A model generated the notes under the pieces. It ran no database searches. It worked only from the letters and a program-made list of their open reading frames with translations, and was not told the DNA's origin. A DNA stretch of 64,000 bases from Lagopus muta. Lineage: Eukaryota > Chordata > Aves > Galliformes > Phasianidae. A program made the position numbers and the translations under genes. Positions within the stretch are counted from its first letter, which is position 1. Each line of letters opens with the position of its first letter. Where the stretch lies: positions 13,259,469 through 13,323,468 of the forward strand of contig NC_064472.1 in NCBI RefSeq assembly GCF_023343835.1, written 5' to 3'. Shown one piece after another: positions 39,601 to 48,390 of the stretch.

Positions 39601-40964
39601 TTTGCCTTGCAAATTGCAATGTAGAGTTCTGCAGACACAAAGGCTCCATGTGGACATGAGAATGCTGAATGGGAAGCTTGAGTTAAAGAATCTCTGCAAC
39701 AACAGGAACTCAGCATGCAAAAGCACAGTAAGATGCTAATTTGTTAGAGCTGTTGTGCTTTTTTGAATCCCAATCATATATATGTGAGTAAATCAAGTAA
39801 TGTGAGTTGACTTTTTTGCACATACAAGCACAATGGTTTTTGTTTGTTCAATTTTTTTTTTTTTTTTCTCACTTGTTCCTACACACTGGGATTCATTACA
39901 ACAGAAATAAAGAAATAAGAAATGTCTATTTTATATTTCAAATATCCAAACTATTACTGAAACACTTTTGAGGCAATTTCTTCAGATTCAGGAAGAACTC
40001 AATCTTTGTGTAAAACAGAGACAGCCTCTGCCCAAACCCTCCAAGCTTTGCGAAACACTGTTAAATGTAAACTGTGTTCTGCATTCAATCCTGTTTCACA
40101 CTGTCATTCTTCTTGTCCTACTTGTGATGGACATTAGACATTTTTGCCCATGAAGATACTAAATTCTATGGCTTGGGATCCTCTCTAGGTTTTATAAACT
40201 GCCTTTTTCCTCTTAAACCAGATAAGCAGATTCAAATAAAGAAAAGCTCTTTAGAGATAGCTTTGCATGAACATATTTACCACGGCAAAAGTATACAAGA
40301 TACTCCAAGAGTTCTAAAATATTTCCTGAGGAAAAGGTGGTGTAAAAAGCTATTCAGACTATACAACTTTTAACATCTTTAAAACCATTTGACTTGAAAT
40401 TGTTGATTCAATTTACTAATAAATACTTAGAAAAACATCTGCAAGTATGTAGATTTTTGAATTTTAAATAATCTTTTTATGCAAAAAGAACAGATATTAG
40501 TTAAAAGAAATATGTCTGTACTGCAAATTTACACCTAGAAGCACAAATCTTGTTTGCTTTTAGCTTCAAAGTTCTTCTGAATGAGGAAAGTACAATGTCT
40601 TCCTGGAAAAATTGTTAAAGAGCTTTACTCTCATTTCTGGCTTGGTATCATATTGACACCTGTCTGCAGAATTCCTCTTGATCTACAAACTTAATTTTCA
40701 GCTTAGTCTTGAAAGAAACAATTGTCTCTTCCTTACTTTTGAATTTCAGAATCTGTAAGACACACACACAAACTGGTTCATATGGTGAAGAAACAGAAAA
40801 AACTGAAGTTTCTTCATTCCCTCAAAAGCAGGAAGTGAGCTGCAAGAAACTGAATTGAAAATTATAAGAAATATGTTTAAAGTTTTACAGTTGCATCCCA
40901 TATAGTTTTAATACTAAATATTATGCATTCATATAATAAACAGAAAATGAATAGAGCTTACCAT
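387..40964 (-). CDS. FYB1: FYB1 (ADAP/FYB/SLAP-130) adaptor, 5' portion, exons 1-3
   Basis: FYB1 encodes a cytosolic scaffold of T cells, myeloid cells and platelets. It couples receptor signalling through SLP-76 and SKAP1 to integrin activation and actin. Three exons are visible: a proposed first exon ending in ATG at 40962, the large exon at 18018-19167, and the proline-rich exon at 387-540. Joined, they read M, then [13 protein letters not shown], then a long basic, proline- and lysine-rich stretch ending IPRD, then [14 protein letters not shown]. Phases agree at both joins (0, then 1). The reading frame matches the N-terminal half of mammalian FYB1, including the SKAP-binding stretch [17 protein letters not shown]. 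The helical SH3-like domains, the EVH1-binding FPPPP motif and the SLP-76-binding tyrosines of the family lie in later exons beyond position 1, so the gene is cut by the window, not broken. Identity is very secure from exon 2; exon 1 is inferred. Confidence 0.93.
560..616. repeat. (ATA/TTA)n trinucleotide microsatellite
   Basis: About 19 uninterrupted AAT-type units. On the FYB1 sense strand they read TTA repeats ending about 18 nt upstream of the exon 3 acceptor AG, so the array occupies the usual branch-point and polypyrimidine zone. Length polymorphism is expected. Confidence 0.95.
3785..3813. repeat. (TCTA)n tetranucleotide microsatellite
   Basis: About seven perfect ATCT units in FYB1 intron 2. 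No coding or regulatory context is visible. Confidence 0.9.
5413..5515 (-). mobile_element. CR1 LINE 3' fragment, degraded
   Basis: The block reads as antisense CR1: 'ggacctcaggaggctgtttggtccaacctc' followed by a 'caggatgcccaggatcacgtccag' segment matches the family's 3' region with many changes. The terminal tail is missing. This is an old fragment and the subfamily is uncertain. Confidence 0.5.
8385..8842 (+). mobile_element. Solo LTR-like remnant of an avian endogenous retrovirus
   Basis: The block resembles a common avian LTR family. It has a region around 8430-8600 (AGCTGAGCCCATCAGC, then a TATA-like ATATTTAAGA at 8481-8490), a GGTGTTCCAGGCACTGAGCAG segment, a CCCCCATTCCCCATCCC segment near 8665, and a 3' part with AGGAGTGAAATTGAATCTGGGAAGG and a polyadenylation signal AATAAA at 8813-8818. 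The tandem GGAGCAG-rich middle that I associate with this family is mostly missing. No gag, pol or env frame is next to it. A CR1 abuts its 3' end. The family assignment is from memory; the 5' boundary is uncertain by tens of bases. Confidence 0.6.
8843..9395 (-). mobile_element. CR1 LINE, 5'-truncated, antisense
   Basis: It begins with degenerate TAGAATC repeats (the CR1 3' tail in reverse), then GGTTGGGAAAACCATTAAGACC and the family's conserved 3' region, including the reverse of the 'aacaggctgcccaggga' block near 9025. It ends within the former ORF2 near 9395. The ORF2 remnants are broken. Confidence 0.9.
9673..9770 (+). repeat. Diverged direct repeat, copy A
   Basis: The segment aatacaatcaaagaatgaag, then gttcatctaaag, gtgaaccaaaatag, atccaggaaatgacaagat aligns over about 75-95 bases with 10805-10900. 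By eye roughly three quarters of positions match. The two copies are about 1.13 kb apart and lie on either side of a CR1. Origin unknown. Confidence 0.6.
9980..10572 (+). mobile_element. CR1 LINE, sense, lacking 3' tail
   Basis: From 'cagctgaacatgagccagcagtg' onward it follows the CR1 ORF2 3' end: 'aggccgcaccctgagtac', 'ctggagaagagaaggctcagg', 'gattcaggttggacataggagg', 'aggtggtggagtcaccatcc'. It stops at 'gaggaacatggtttcc' without the ATTCTATGA tail. Several frameshifts split the former reverse-transcriptase frame. Confidence 0.85.
10805..10900 (+). repeat. Diverged direct repeat, copy B
   Basis: Partner of 9673-9770: aatacaaccaaatgatgaag, attcatcaaaag, tatgaaccaaacag, gcctaggaaagaagaagat. 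The shared order over the whole segment makes chance unlikely, but the divergence is large. Confidence 0.6.
13401..13680 (-). mobile_element. CR1 LINE 3' fragment, antisense, divergent subfamily
   Basis: It opens with AGAATCATAATTCTATGATTC and GAGTTGGAAGGGAC, then 'tcttgaactccagcagc', 'tgcagcctgttccatgcccacc' and 'ctctggtgcagagcc'. This matches an older CR1 type with a different internal sequence from the other copies. No coding capacity remains. Confidence 0.8.
14229..14291. repeat. A/CAAA-rich low-complexity tract
   Basis: Imperfect CAAA/AAAC repeats. No gene context apart from FYB1 intron 2. Confidence 0.85.
15578..15693 (-). mobile_element. CR1 LINE short 3' fragment, antisense
   Basis: 'catagactcatagaatgg', 'tctgggttgaagaggacc', 'atgatcatccagtttcaacc', 'gctgtccagagccac': the same CR1 type as the copies at 42028 and 47741, strongly 5'-truncated at about 115 bp. 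Confidence 0.85.
16810..16829. repeat. Poly(T) tract of 20
   Basis: An uninterrupted T20 run in FYB1 intron 2, about 85 bp before a CR1. It is not that CR1's tail, because CR1 elements lack poly(A). Confidence 0.9.
16913..17192 (-). mobile_element. CR1 LINE, young-looking 3' end, antisense
   Basis: It begins CACAGAATCACAGAATTG, then 'taggggttggaagggacctc' and runs to 'ccccttgtcctgtctcc'. It is nearly identical in design to the copies at 21905 (opposite strand), 30485 and 35775, so it is a recently active subfamily. Confidence 0.95.
18018..19167 (-). CDS. FYB1: FYB1 exon 2 (large N-terminal exon)
   Basis: The exon is 1150 bp with acceptor CCCATAG (19168-19169) and donor GTGAGT (18012-18017). 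It encodes 383 residues, from [13 protein letters not shown] through [19 protein letters not shown], several degenerate KP-rich repeats ([46 protein letters not shown]), to [17 protein letters not shown] and VDLERFQKS. Mammalian FYB1 has the same layout, and the final proline block corresponds to its SKAP SH3-binding site. The frame is fully open. Two starts are possible. An internal ATG at 19138-19140 (MAKF) matches the classic human start. A first-exon ATG would add ten residues ([10 protein letters not shown]), as in a known human isoform. The exon is predicted to be disordered. Confidence 0.96.
20887..20916. repeat. (GTTT)n tetranucleotide repeat
   Basis: About six GTTT units in FYB1 intron 1. 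No other context. Confidence 0.88.
21905..22347 (+). mobile_element. CR1 LINE, sense, young-looking 3' end
   Basis: It begins near 'ctgggtcacaaagatggtga', runs through 'ctgttcagccttgagaaaag', 'cactggaacaggctgcccag', 'gatgatctctggaggtccc', and ends CAATTCTGTGATTCTGTGA. The 3' end is intact and the 5' end is truncated. It is the mirror-image orientation of the copy at 16913. Confidence 0.95.
27389..27403 (-). promoter_or_regulatory. CTCF-like binding motif
   Basis: On the minus strand the segment reads TGCCACTAGGTGGCA and fits the CTCF core CCASYAGRKGGCR at every position. It lies in FYB1 intron 1 outside any recognised repeat. The core is near-palindromic, so orientation is less certain than presence. 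Binding cannot be judged from sequence. Confidence 0.5.
28362..28385. repeat. Poly(T) tract of 24
   Basis: An uninterrupted T24 run in FYB1 intron 1. No adjacent retroposon recognised. Confidence 0.9.
28780..29110. other. Unclassified GC-richer patch
   Basis: Base composition rises clearly above the AT-rich surroundings, with CCTGCCC, GGGGG and CCCTGCCCTGCCCC runs but few CpGs, so it is not a typical CpG island. Frames are open on both strands by composition, with no homology I recognise. It could be an enhancer or an unrecognised old repeat. Confidence 0.35.
30384..30482 (-). mobile_element. CR1 LINE (outer element), 3' end piece
   Basis: 'cacagaattgtaggggttgg', 'aagaggcctccagagatcatc' and 'tccctacagcaggctgc' are the antisense CR1 3' end. 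The copy stops at about 30482, where a second CR1 begins with its own CACAGAATCATAGG tail. The likely continuation is at 30768. Confidence 0.85.
30485..30755 (-). mobile_element. CR1 LINE (inner element) inserted in another CR1
   Basis: A second complete antisense 3' end: 'cacagaatcataggggttgg' to 'ccccttgtcctgtctccacg'. It is cleaner than its host and matches the 16913 and 35775 copies, as expected of a younger insertion. Confidence 0.88.
30768..31362 (-). mobile_element. CR1 LINE (outer element), ORF2 piece
   Basis: It resumes at 'tccattaccttcactgtgaag' and continues upstream through the ORF2 region ('tctcaaggctgaacagaccc', 'tgtactgggagcccagaact', 'ccttctctgcagagctcct') to about 31362. It is more diverged than the inner copy. 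Short insertions and the loss of about 70 bp at the junction separate it from 30384-30482. Confidence 0.82.
32186..32276 (+). mobile_element. CR1 LINE terminal 3' fragment, sense
   Basis: 'ggtggatggttagactagat', 'gacctaggaggtcttttcc', then GATTCTATGATTCTGTGAC. Only the last ~90 bp of the element is present, a typical extreme 5' truncation. Confidence 0.85.
35514..35762 (-). mobile_element. CR1 LINE 3' fragment, antisense
   Basis: It begins CACAGAATCATAGAATCACAAGG, then 'gatcatctagtccagctg', 'acgcctcttgaacactgcc' and 'ccacctccctgggcagcc'. A different subfamily from the CR1 that follows it 13 bp later in the same orientation. Confidence 0.9.
35775..36427 (-). mobile_element. CR1 LINE with open ORF2 C-terminal frame, antisense
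   Basis: About 650 bp with an intact 3' end (CACAGAATCACAGCATTATAGG). The minus strand keeps an open frame of 154 codons (35963-36427) that reads as the C-terminal end of CR1 ORF2, after the reverse-transcriptase domain: [18 protein letters not shown], then [18 protein letters not shown], then [19 protein letters not shown]. The endonuclease and the reverse-transcriptase core are missing through 5' truncation, so it cannot move on its own. Confidence 0.95.
40830..40838 (+). promoter_or_regulatory. ETS-type motif AGGAAGTGA in FYB1 intron 1
   Basis: A second ETS/PU.1-like core about 125 bp downstream of the proposed first exon, in the opposite orientation to the one at 41051. Only a motif match. 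Confidence 0.3.
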
Positions 40965-41045
40965 GGTTTCAGCCTCTCTGTCTTTACAGTTCTGCTAAAG
41001 AGTATGTACTGTACTGGAGAGAGTCAAAAACGCTCTTTGTCCTTC
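40962..41045 (-). other. FYB1: Proposed FYB1 exon 1 (5' UTR plus initiator ATG)
   Basis: On the minus strand the sequence reads GAAACCATG|GTAAGC: a good Kozak ATG (A at -3, G at +4) whose last base is directly followed by a near-consensus splice donor. Splicing to exon 2 (GAT GGA AAG) gives [14 protein letters not shown] in phase 0, the N-terminus of a known human FYB1 isoform. An in-frame TAG lies upstream in the 5' UTR. The transcription start is not determined; the upper limit is set just below the ETS motif. Support is the joint fit of start, donor, phase and upstream motifs. Another first exon could exist elsewhere in intron 1. Confidence 0.55.
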
Positions 41046-41140
41046 ACTGTTCACTTCCTTTTTTGAAAGTGTATGTGGTCTATCCAGCCTTCACAGGAAA
41101 AGTTATCAGCAAAATCCTTGTTTTCCTTATTATCAGAGAC
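41046..41140 (-). promoter_or_regulatory. FYB1: Candidate haematopoietic promoter of FYB1
   Basis: The minus strand carries a PU.1/ETS-type site AAAAAAGGAAGTGA (41051-41064), a RUNX core (TGTGGT on the plus strand, 41074-41079) and two GATA-type CTGATAA sites (41103-41109 and 41130-41136), all within 90 bp. No TATA box or CpG island is visible. PU.1-driven, TATA-less promoters are usual in myeloid and lymphoid genes, which fits FYB1 expression. Function is inferred. Confidence 0.45.
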
Positions 41141-41610
41141 CTAACAGAATTTTTAACAGCATTTGTTTGGGATACACTGCACTATGAAGGACAAATGACA
41201 GTGAATTAGCATTCATTCAATTTATGATCTCTGAGAACATGTCTATAACATAATGTTTTGTCTAATCTTTGGCTGAATTATAAAAGAAAAAATACTTTGT
41301 TTTTTGTTTTTCATTCTCAAGGTTCCCAAGTTTTTGTGTACTCAGGCTTCATTACCTACCAAATGCACTTCTCCTTGTGGCCCAGATTTTCCTGAATGTT
41401 TTAAATCATAGTCATTTTCTTCCTCTAATAAGCTGAACTGTATTTCTGTGCACTGACTTTTGATTCTTCATCTCTTCATGGCTGATAACATCAGAAAAAT
41501 AGAGCTATTCTTGTCCAGCAGTATATTAAAGCTCAATACTGTTACAGAATTTCTACGTACAAAAAGTGAAGGAAGAAAGGTCATATAGGCCTAAACCTCA
41601 CTGATCTGGA

Positions 41611-42027
41611 TCACAGAATCATAGAATCATAGAATCATAGAATCACAGAATCATAGAGTACTTAGAATTGGAAGGACCTTCAAAGGGCATCTAGTCCATC
41701 TCTCCTGCAGTAAACAGGGGCACACACAGCTAGATCAGGCTGCACAGGGACTGATCCACACTGGCCTTGAAAGTCCCCAGGGATGAGGCAAATCAACCAC
41801 AACTCTGGACAACCTGTTCCAGTGTCTCACCACTCTCTGTGTAGAAGACTTTTTTCCTATCTGCTATCTAAATGTACCCTTTTTGGGCTTGAAGACATTT
41901 CACCTTGTTCAATCACCACAAACCCTGCTAAACAGTCTGTTCCCTTATTTCATGTAGCTCCCCTTTAGATACTGAAAGCCTGCTATTAAGTCATCTCATA
42001 GCCTTCTCTTCTCCAGACTGAATCCTA
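41611..42027 (-). mobile_element. CR1 LINE, antisense, interrupted
   Basis: It has an expanded 3' tail (five ATCATAGA/ATCACAGA units at 41611-41655), then 'gaattggaaggaccttcaaa', 'tggccttgaaagtccccagg', 'tggacaacctgttccagtg'. It breaks off at 'tctccagactgaatcc', where another CR1 starts. The remainder is not found beyond that element. Confidence 0.88.
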
Positions 42028-42575
42028 AAATCACAGAATGGCCTGGGTTGAAAAGGACTACAAAGATCATCTAATTTCAACATCTCTGCATACAGGGGTC
42101 GCCAACCACCAGACCAGGCTGCCCAGAGCCACATCCAGCCTGGCCTTGAATGCCTCCAGGGATGGGGAATCCACAGCCTCCTTGGGCAACCTGTTCCAGT
42201 GCCTCACTACCTTCTGTGTGAAAAACTTCCTCCTAATATCTAACCTAAACCTCTCCTGTCTCAGTTTAAAACCACTCTCCCTTATCCTATCACTATCAAT
42301 CCATGTAAACAGCTGTTCCCCCTTCTGTTTATACACTTCCTTGAAGTACTGGAAGGCCACAATGAGGTCTCCCCAGAGCCTACTCTTGTCCAAGCTAGAC
42401 AAGCCCAGTTCCCTCAACCTTTCCTCATTGGAGAGGTGCTCCATCCCTCTGATCATCTTAGTGGCCCTCCCCTGGACTCGTTTCAAGAGCTCTGTGTCTT
42501 TATTGTGCTGGGGGCCCCAGACGTGGATGCAGTACTGCAAGATGGGGCCTCACAAGAGCTGAGTAGAGGAAGCAC
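42028..42575 (-). mobile_element. CR1 LINE, antisense, inserted next to another CR1
   Basis: It starts AAATCACAGAATGGCCTGGG with only one tail unit, then the 'ggttgaaaaggactacaaag' type 3' region. The minus strand keeps a 157-codon open frame (42067-42540) resembling the ORF2 C-terminus, with HVWGPQHNKDTELLKRVQ and LDKSRLWGDLIVAFQ. Same subfamily as 15578 and 47741. Confidence 0.92.
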
Positions 42576-43489
42576 CAAGACGTGCTTACTTTTGAGATCA
42601 ATTTGGCAAGAAAATCTTTTTAGGTATATTATGTAAAGATCTCAACTTTAATAATGGAATAAATAATATGGCTTGCCAGATAATGGAAGCTATTCCTGCA
42701 TACCCACTATGATCAGATGGAGTTTTGCTTTCATTTATTTTCAGAACAGAACTAAATTCTCTCTTATTCTGGATCACTCTCTGCTATTCTCAGACTATTT
42801 GCATGAAGGGCACAGCTCTAATTAAAAATGAAATGAAACACAGCAAACACTCTAAAATAATAAAATGAAAACTGAACAGAAGAAATATCCCTTTGAGGCA
42901 CACAACTCATACATTCTACATCTAATTTTAAATTACACCGTTCAGTTTTACATAATATCCTAAAGTACGTATCCTAGCTGCTGTTTGTGACATATGACAT
43001 CTTGTGAAATAGCTGCAGTTAAGGCACTTGCCTTACAAACCCCATTATTATCCACAGCTCTTACATATCTTCCTTAACAGCAGCGCCTAGTAGGGGGTGT
43101 GTAAAAGGAATTTAGCAGCTGACCACTGCATCAGCTGGCACCATTTAAGGCATCTTAAACCGCTGACTCAAATGCTTTTAGGTCTAGAGGAAATCTCTGG
43201 GCCTCTACATCTATCTGAAGAAAGTTTAGTTAATGCAGATATTCTTTGTGTTCAGCGTGTGCAAAATCCTTTACTGTTCTGATGTCCCTAGGCTGCTTCT
43301 GCCTTTATTCTAATGCTATATAAATTTTGCTGCTTTTAGAGAAATTAAGTATTTTAGCTTGATAAGGTTGAAAGTGTTAGTAGAGGCTGAATGGCATTTT
43401 ATAGTAGAAAAATATATTTTGACCAAAAAAAATTCTAAACTTTAGTAAGGTGTTTGATTTTTCTCCTTGAAAGTTTTCAGTGTTCATTG

Positions 43490-43865
43490 AAGGTGCTGAG
43501 AGGACTGGAGCACATGCTGTATGTGGAGTAGCTGAGGGAACAGGGATTAGTCTAGAGGAGGCTCAGGGGAGACCTTATTGACATATACAACTACCTGAAA
43601 GGAGGTTGTGATGAGTTGGTAGTTGGCCTCTTTTTCCAAGTAACAGCAATAGGATGAGAGGGAATAGCCTCATGTTGTGCAGGGACTTTCAGGTTGGATA
43701 TTACAAACAATTTCTTCCCTGAAAGAGTGGTCAGGCACTGGAACAGGCTGTCCATGGAGGCTGTTAAGTCACTGCCTCTGTAGATTTTCAAGAAACCAAG
43801 AAGCCTGTAGATAACAGTACTAAGGAACATGCTTCAGTGAGCAGTATTGATGTTAGGTAGACAGT
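43490..43865 (+). mobile_element. CR1 LINE, sense, lacking 3' tail
   Basis: 'ggtgctgagaggactggagc', 'gaggctcaggggagacctta', 'gcactggaacaggctgtcc' and 'actaaggaacatgcttcag'. Old and broken, followed within 20 bp by a younger CR1 in the same orientation. Confidence 0.85.
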
Positions 43866-43879
43866 AAACAAAATGATTT

Positions 43880-44345
43880 CTCCTGGAGAGTCCAGCGGAG
43901 GGCCACAAAGATGATAAAGGGCCTGGAGCACCTCTATTATGAGAAAAGGCTGAGCAACCTGGGTCTGTTCAGCCTTGAGAAAAGAAGTCAGAGGGGATCT
44001 TATCAATGTCTATAAATATCTAAGGTGCGGGAGGCAAAGGAACAAGGCCAGAATCTTTTCAGTGGTGTGTGACAATGAGGGGAAATGGCCACAAACTAAA
44101 GCGTGGGAAGTTCCACACAAATATGAGCAAGAACTTCTTCACAGTGAGGTGACGGAGCACTGGAACAGGCTGCCCAGGGAGGTGGTGGAGTCTCCTTCTC
44201 TGGAGATGTTCAAGACCTGCCTGGGTGCTTACCTGTGCAACATGGTCTAGGGTGCCTGCTTTGCAGGGGGGGGGGGGCTAGACTAGATAATGATTTCTAG
44301 AGGTCCCTTCCAACCCCTACAATTCTGTGATTCTGTGATTTTTAT
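43880..44345 (+). mobile_element. CR1 LINE, sense, intact 3' end
   Basis: It runs from 'tctcctggagagtccagcgg' to CAATTCTGTGATTCTGTGATT. It carries a G12 run at 44266-44277 where related copies have five or six G, so this homopolymer has expanded or may be a sequencing artefact. ORF2 is broken. Confidence 0.94.
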
Positions 44346-44894
44346 TTTTCATGGATGGAAGAAATGCAACTTTCTTGATTCTTGTTTAGATTTCTCCACA
44401 AACTGAGGAAAAAAAAGCCCTGAAATTTGATATTCTGAGCTTGTAATCAGACCTGGCAAATGCTGGGCCCATAAGCTGCCTTGCATTCCTTTGCCTGGTT
44501 CCCGAGGGCATCATTCGTGCTCTGCATTCAGGCAGTGTGTACAGTATGATCTCAAGATCCCCAAGTTGTGGAGAGCCAGTGTATGGGCCACAGAGCAGGG
44601 AACCAGATGTTGAGAAGGCAGCAAACACAAAATCCAACAAAAACCTTGTTTTTGCTACACTTTTCTTTGATGATTTGTGTATTCCCTTGTTTGGTCACAC
44701 TACCTTACACGTCCTGATGTGAGAGCTCCCAGGTTGCTCACAGACTGCGTCCTCCTCATAGCTGTCTGGATATGCCATGTCTCACAGATGGGCACACCAG
44801 CTGTGTGAAAATGAGAATATGATTTCAGAAGTATCTCTGGTGCTCTGAGTTTCTGCAGTGTGAGGGCAACCATTAAAAATCTTTAATTTTTACT

Positions 44895-44905
44895 CCCCCC
44901 CCCCC
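44895..44905. repeat. Poly(C) tract of 11
   Basis: A short C11 homopolymer in intergenic DNA. Confidence 0.9.
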
Positions 44906-45902
44906 TAAAACTTCTGGACAGCCAGCCTATAAAAATTAGACTTAAAATATCTCAATCTGAATATCTAAGAACACATGTGATTGGAAATAAATTAACCTAA
45001 GACTGAATTCAGTGAAAGCACTTGAATAAAGTTTGAAAAAAAAAAAAGTAGAAAAAATCTGCTAAATATTTACAAACATAAGGTGATTCATGTAGATTCA
45101 AAAAGAACATATCAACAGCTACTTTTAGCCTTGATTTATTTGTTTATTTTTTCCCAGAACTCATGGTATTTTGTTTGCTGATGGGATTGGTATCAAGAGT
45201 GCACAAAATCCACATATAAGCTGGACACAGCTACTCCCAGTTTTGTCTCTTCTCTCAGGGAGTGACTTGGAGAAGTAGTAGAATTCTCTGCAGAAGAGGA
45301 AATCTCAACCATCTCAAACCCCCAAAAGTGACCACATGGGGTGTAGTTCTCTATACCTATATACCAATGTTCAGCAGATACTTATAGAAGCAATTGCTTC
45401 TTTGGAGATTCCATATTGCATTTTGTTTATTTGTCCTGCCTTTCTATCATGTTGTATCATATTCTATCTATAAAGTTTTCAGTCTTTCCAAGGATCACAA
45501 TATTTATGGCCAGTACATGTCCCTGTACGTAGCTGAGTGTGGAAAATGGGTTTCAAGTTATGCAAGTTGCCAGCATCACTAATAAACTTCTACACGTCTC
45601 ATGAAAACCTTCAGTAATTTATTAGAATAGAAATAATTTAAAAAATCCCTGCTTCTAAAAATGCCTATAAAGCTTATTTCTCCTTGCTACAACGGATGAC
45701 TGTTGGGCAGTCATGCTGTTCCACAGTGAAATGCAGGCTGCACCCTTTTCCTCTCAACACAAGGTGGTACTGTAGTATACTATGTTTTCTTCTCTTTCAC
45801 TTTCTGGGGAAGTGAAGAATGTAATTCTGAAAAACAAAAGCTGCAGGCAGTGTGTAAGTAAAGTAATTGGGAATGATCGATTCCTTATGAAATGCTACTT
45901 AG

Positions 45903-45940
45903 TAATAACAACAACAACAACAACAATAATAACAATAACA
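45903..45940. repeat. (AAC)n/(AAT)n microsatellite
   Basis: About twelve trinucleotide units, AAC with a few AAT interruptions, in intergenic DNA. Confidence 0.9.
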
Positions 45941-47740
45941 TCTAAATAATAACTGTAAGAATATTCATATCATATTTATATATGACTCTGTATATTAGCA
46001 TAATGCTTGATTTACTTAGAGTTCACTGTCTGGATATTTATCATCTTTAAGTACACAACATAAAACAGTTGTCAGTGTTCTTCCAAAAGCTATGTTGCAT
46101 TTCAGTACACAAATTAGAATGTGATTCCACTTCCGGGAATGCCTGTATTTTCTGTTTTTTCTTGCCTTTTGAGACAGTTTTAGAGTCTTCACAGTGCCCA
46201 AAACTATGCTTTTGTTCATTACATACTCTTCCCCTTCCTGCCAACTTCCTGCCTGTCAATGTGATCATTATGGCATGGCAACTGTGGTACAAATTTACAG
46301 TTCATTAGAAAAATCTCAACAGTCATCATCTTTGTTACACACAAATTGTCACTTCATGCATCAACCTAATATAAAAATAAATCTTTCTTTTTCTTCCAGT
46401 TAGACCTTAAATGATACTCCCAGATATTCTTCACTGAGATCTTTCCCTTTGTACTCTTTCATTACTTAATGAGCAATTTTCGCTCTTTTCTTCAAATGGA
46501 AAAAAAAAAGCCATACTGCTAAGTTTAATTTTTAGTTTACTGAGATAGCTAAGAAAAGTAACTTGTGTGAGAACTGCTCTCTATTACAAAATGTTATTAT
46601 GTCTTCTAATTGTTTCTATATTCTTTTTCATTAATAGATTGTTGTTTTAATTGTGTTTTAGGAGAACACAGGAAAATATTAATTCAATATCAAGAAATCA
46701 AGAGATAATTATTTCTGATTTATTTAAATTACTGCTGTTTGGAGGATATGAACTATAATAATTGGTATTCTAAGTAAGAGTGAAAAAATAATTGTACCAA
46801 GGTCAGGTACACAATTTTGTTGTACAATTGTTTTTTAAAGATTTGAGGTAGTTAGTCCATCATAATAAAGCAACATATTGATATTAATTAACTCACCTGT
46901 CGGTGTCATGCAATGGCTGTGAACTAATAATTAAATACATTCTTTCTAGTTTTTCATTCTATATCTGGACTTTTCAGTAGTTGAAAAAAAGACAGTCAGC
47001 AGTGACTATAAATTCATCTATCATCTCTCCTTTTCTGCTTTGGTTAGCGGTATTACCATTAACTTATGCTACTTCATTTTTGTGATATTTCTTGAAAATT
47101 ACATTAATTCATATACCATGCCTGTATTACTTTACAAATTCAGATCTTTGAATCTAGAAGCTTCCTTGTTCCCAGATGAAACGTGTCTTATCACTTTAGA
47201 CACTAAGCCTCTACATCCATTTCATTAATTTTCCTTCAGTCCTGCATATTTGTCAGTGATTTTTCATAAAACAGTTCTTGTGTACGAGGTAGAAAATGTA
47301 TGCTAGAAGAAAGAACACTCCTATTATGGATAGTTAAAAAAACACTGAATGAAAATAACAGGAAAAGAATATAAATCTGACCAAAGTTATAATGAGAGAT
47401 CATAGGAATTACCCTTTTCTTAAGCATTTTGCATGTTTTGGTTTTGGGTTTGCAACCCACACATCTACATACTGGATATTTAATCTCTAGCATTAAAGCA
47501 CTACTTAGGGAAAGCATTCCCTAGTAGAAAATTACTAAAACATATGCCCCTTTTTGTATATTCAGTTTGACTTAAATAGAAACTGGGGGAACTTCTTCAT
47601 AGAACTGTAAAGCATCCTTTGCTGAATTAGAACACAACCCACTATGGAATAAAAAGAAATCTAACAGATTTACGTTGAAAGTCAGTCTGGTTCTGGTTCT
47701 GTGAGATGAATATGGTCAATTTCACAGCTCTACATATCGT

Positions 47741-48390
47741 ATCATAGAATGGCCTGGGTTGAAAAGGACCACAAAGATCATCTAATTTCAACACCCTGCA
47801 TACAGGGGTTGCCAACCACGAGATCAGGCTGCCCAGAACCACATCCAGCCTGGCCTTGAATGCCTCCAGGGATGGGGCATCCACAGCCTCCTTGGGCAAC
47901 CTGTTCCAGTGCCTCACCACCTTCTGTGTGAAAAACTTCCTCCTAATATCTAACCTAAACCTCCCCTGTCTTAGTTTTAAACCATTCCCCCTTGTCTTAT
48001 CACTATCAACCTATGTAAACAGCTGTTCTCTCTCCAGTTTGTTTCAAATACAGGAAGGCCACAATGAGGTCTCCCCAGAGCCTACTCTTGTCCAAGCTAG
48101 ACAAGCCCAGTTCCCTCAACCTTTCCTCACAGGAGAGGTGCTCCAGGCCTCTGATCATCTTAATGGCCCTCCTCGGGACTCGTTCCAAAAGCTCTGTGTC
48201 TTTCCTGTACTGGGAGCCCCAGACGTGGATGCAGTACTGCAGATGGGGCCTCACAAGAGCTGAGCAGAGGGGGACAATCACTTCCCTCTCCCACCTGGCC
48301 ACCCCTCTTTCAATGCAGCCCAGAACACAGTTGGCCTTCTGGACTGCAAGTGCTGGCTCATGTTCAGCTTCTTGTCTACCAGTCACGTTT
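47741..48390 (-). mobile_element. CR1 LINE, antisense
   Basis: It starts TCATAGAATGGCCTGGG and runs through 'cctggccttgaatgcctcc', 'ccctgtcttagttttaaacc' and 'tgtactgggagccccagac' to 'tgctggctcatgttcagc'. The minus-strand frame 48006-48386 keeps ORF2 C-terminal sequence ([19 protein letters not shown]). 5'-truncated. Confidence 0.94.

Larger units (their letters stand above)
19168..40961 (-). other. FYB1: FYB1 intron 1 (proposed)
   Basis: A 21.8 kb interval between the proposed exon 1 donor (ATG|GTAAGC) and the exon 2 acceptor. It holds seven CR1 blocks, one CTCF-like motif, simple repeats and a GC-richer patch near 28.8-29.1 kb, each listed. I see nothing recognisable in 19168-20886, 20917-21904, 22348-27388, 27404-28361, 29111-30383, 31363-32185, 32277-35513 and 36428-40829. 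The longest non-CR1 open frame there (26232-26663, plus strand, 143 codons) has no domain or signal I recognise and is probably chance. Confidence 0.65.

Noticed and set aside
45740..45775. Second CTCF-like site ('acaaggtggtactg')
   Set aside because: Mismatches at three core positions, including the conserved C of GGC.
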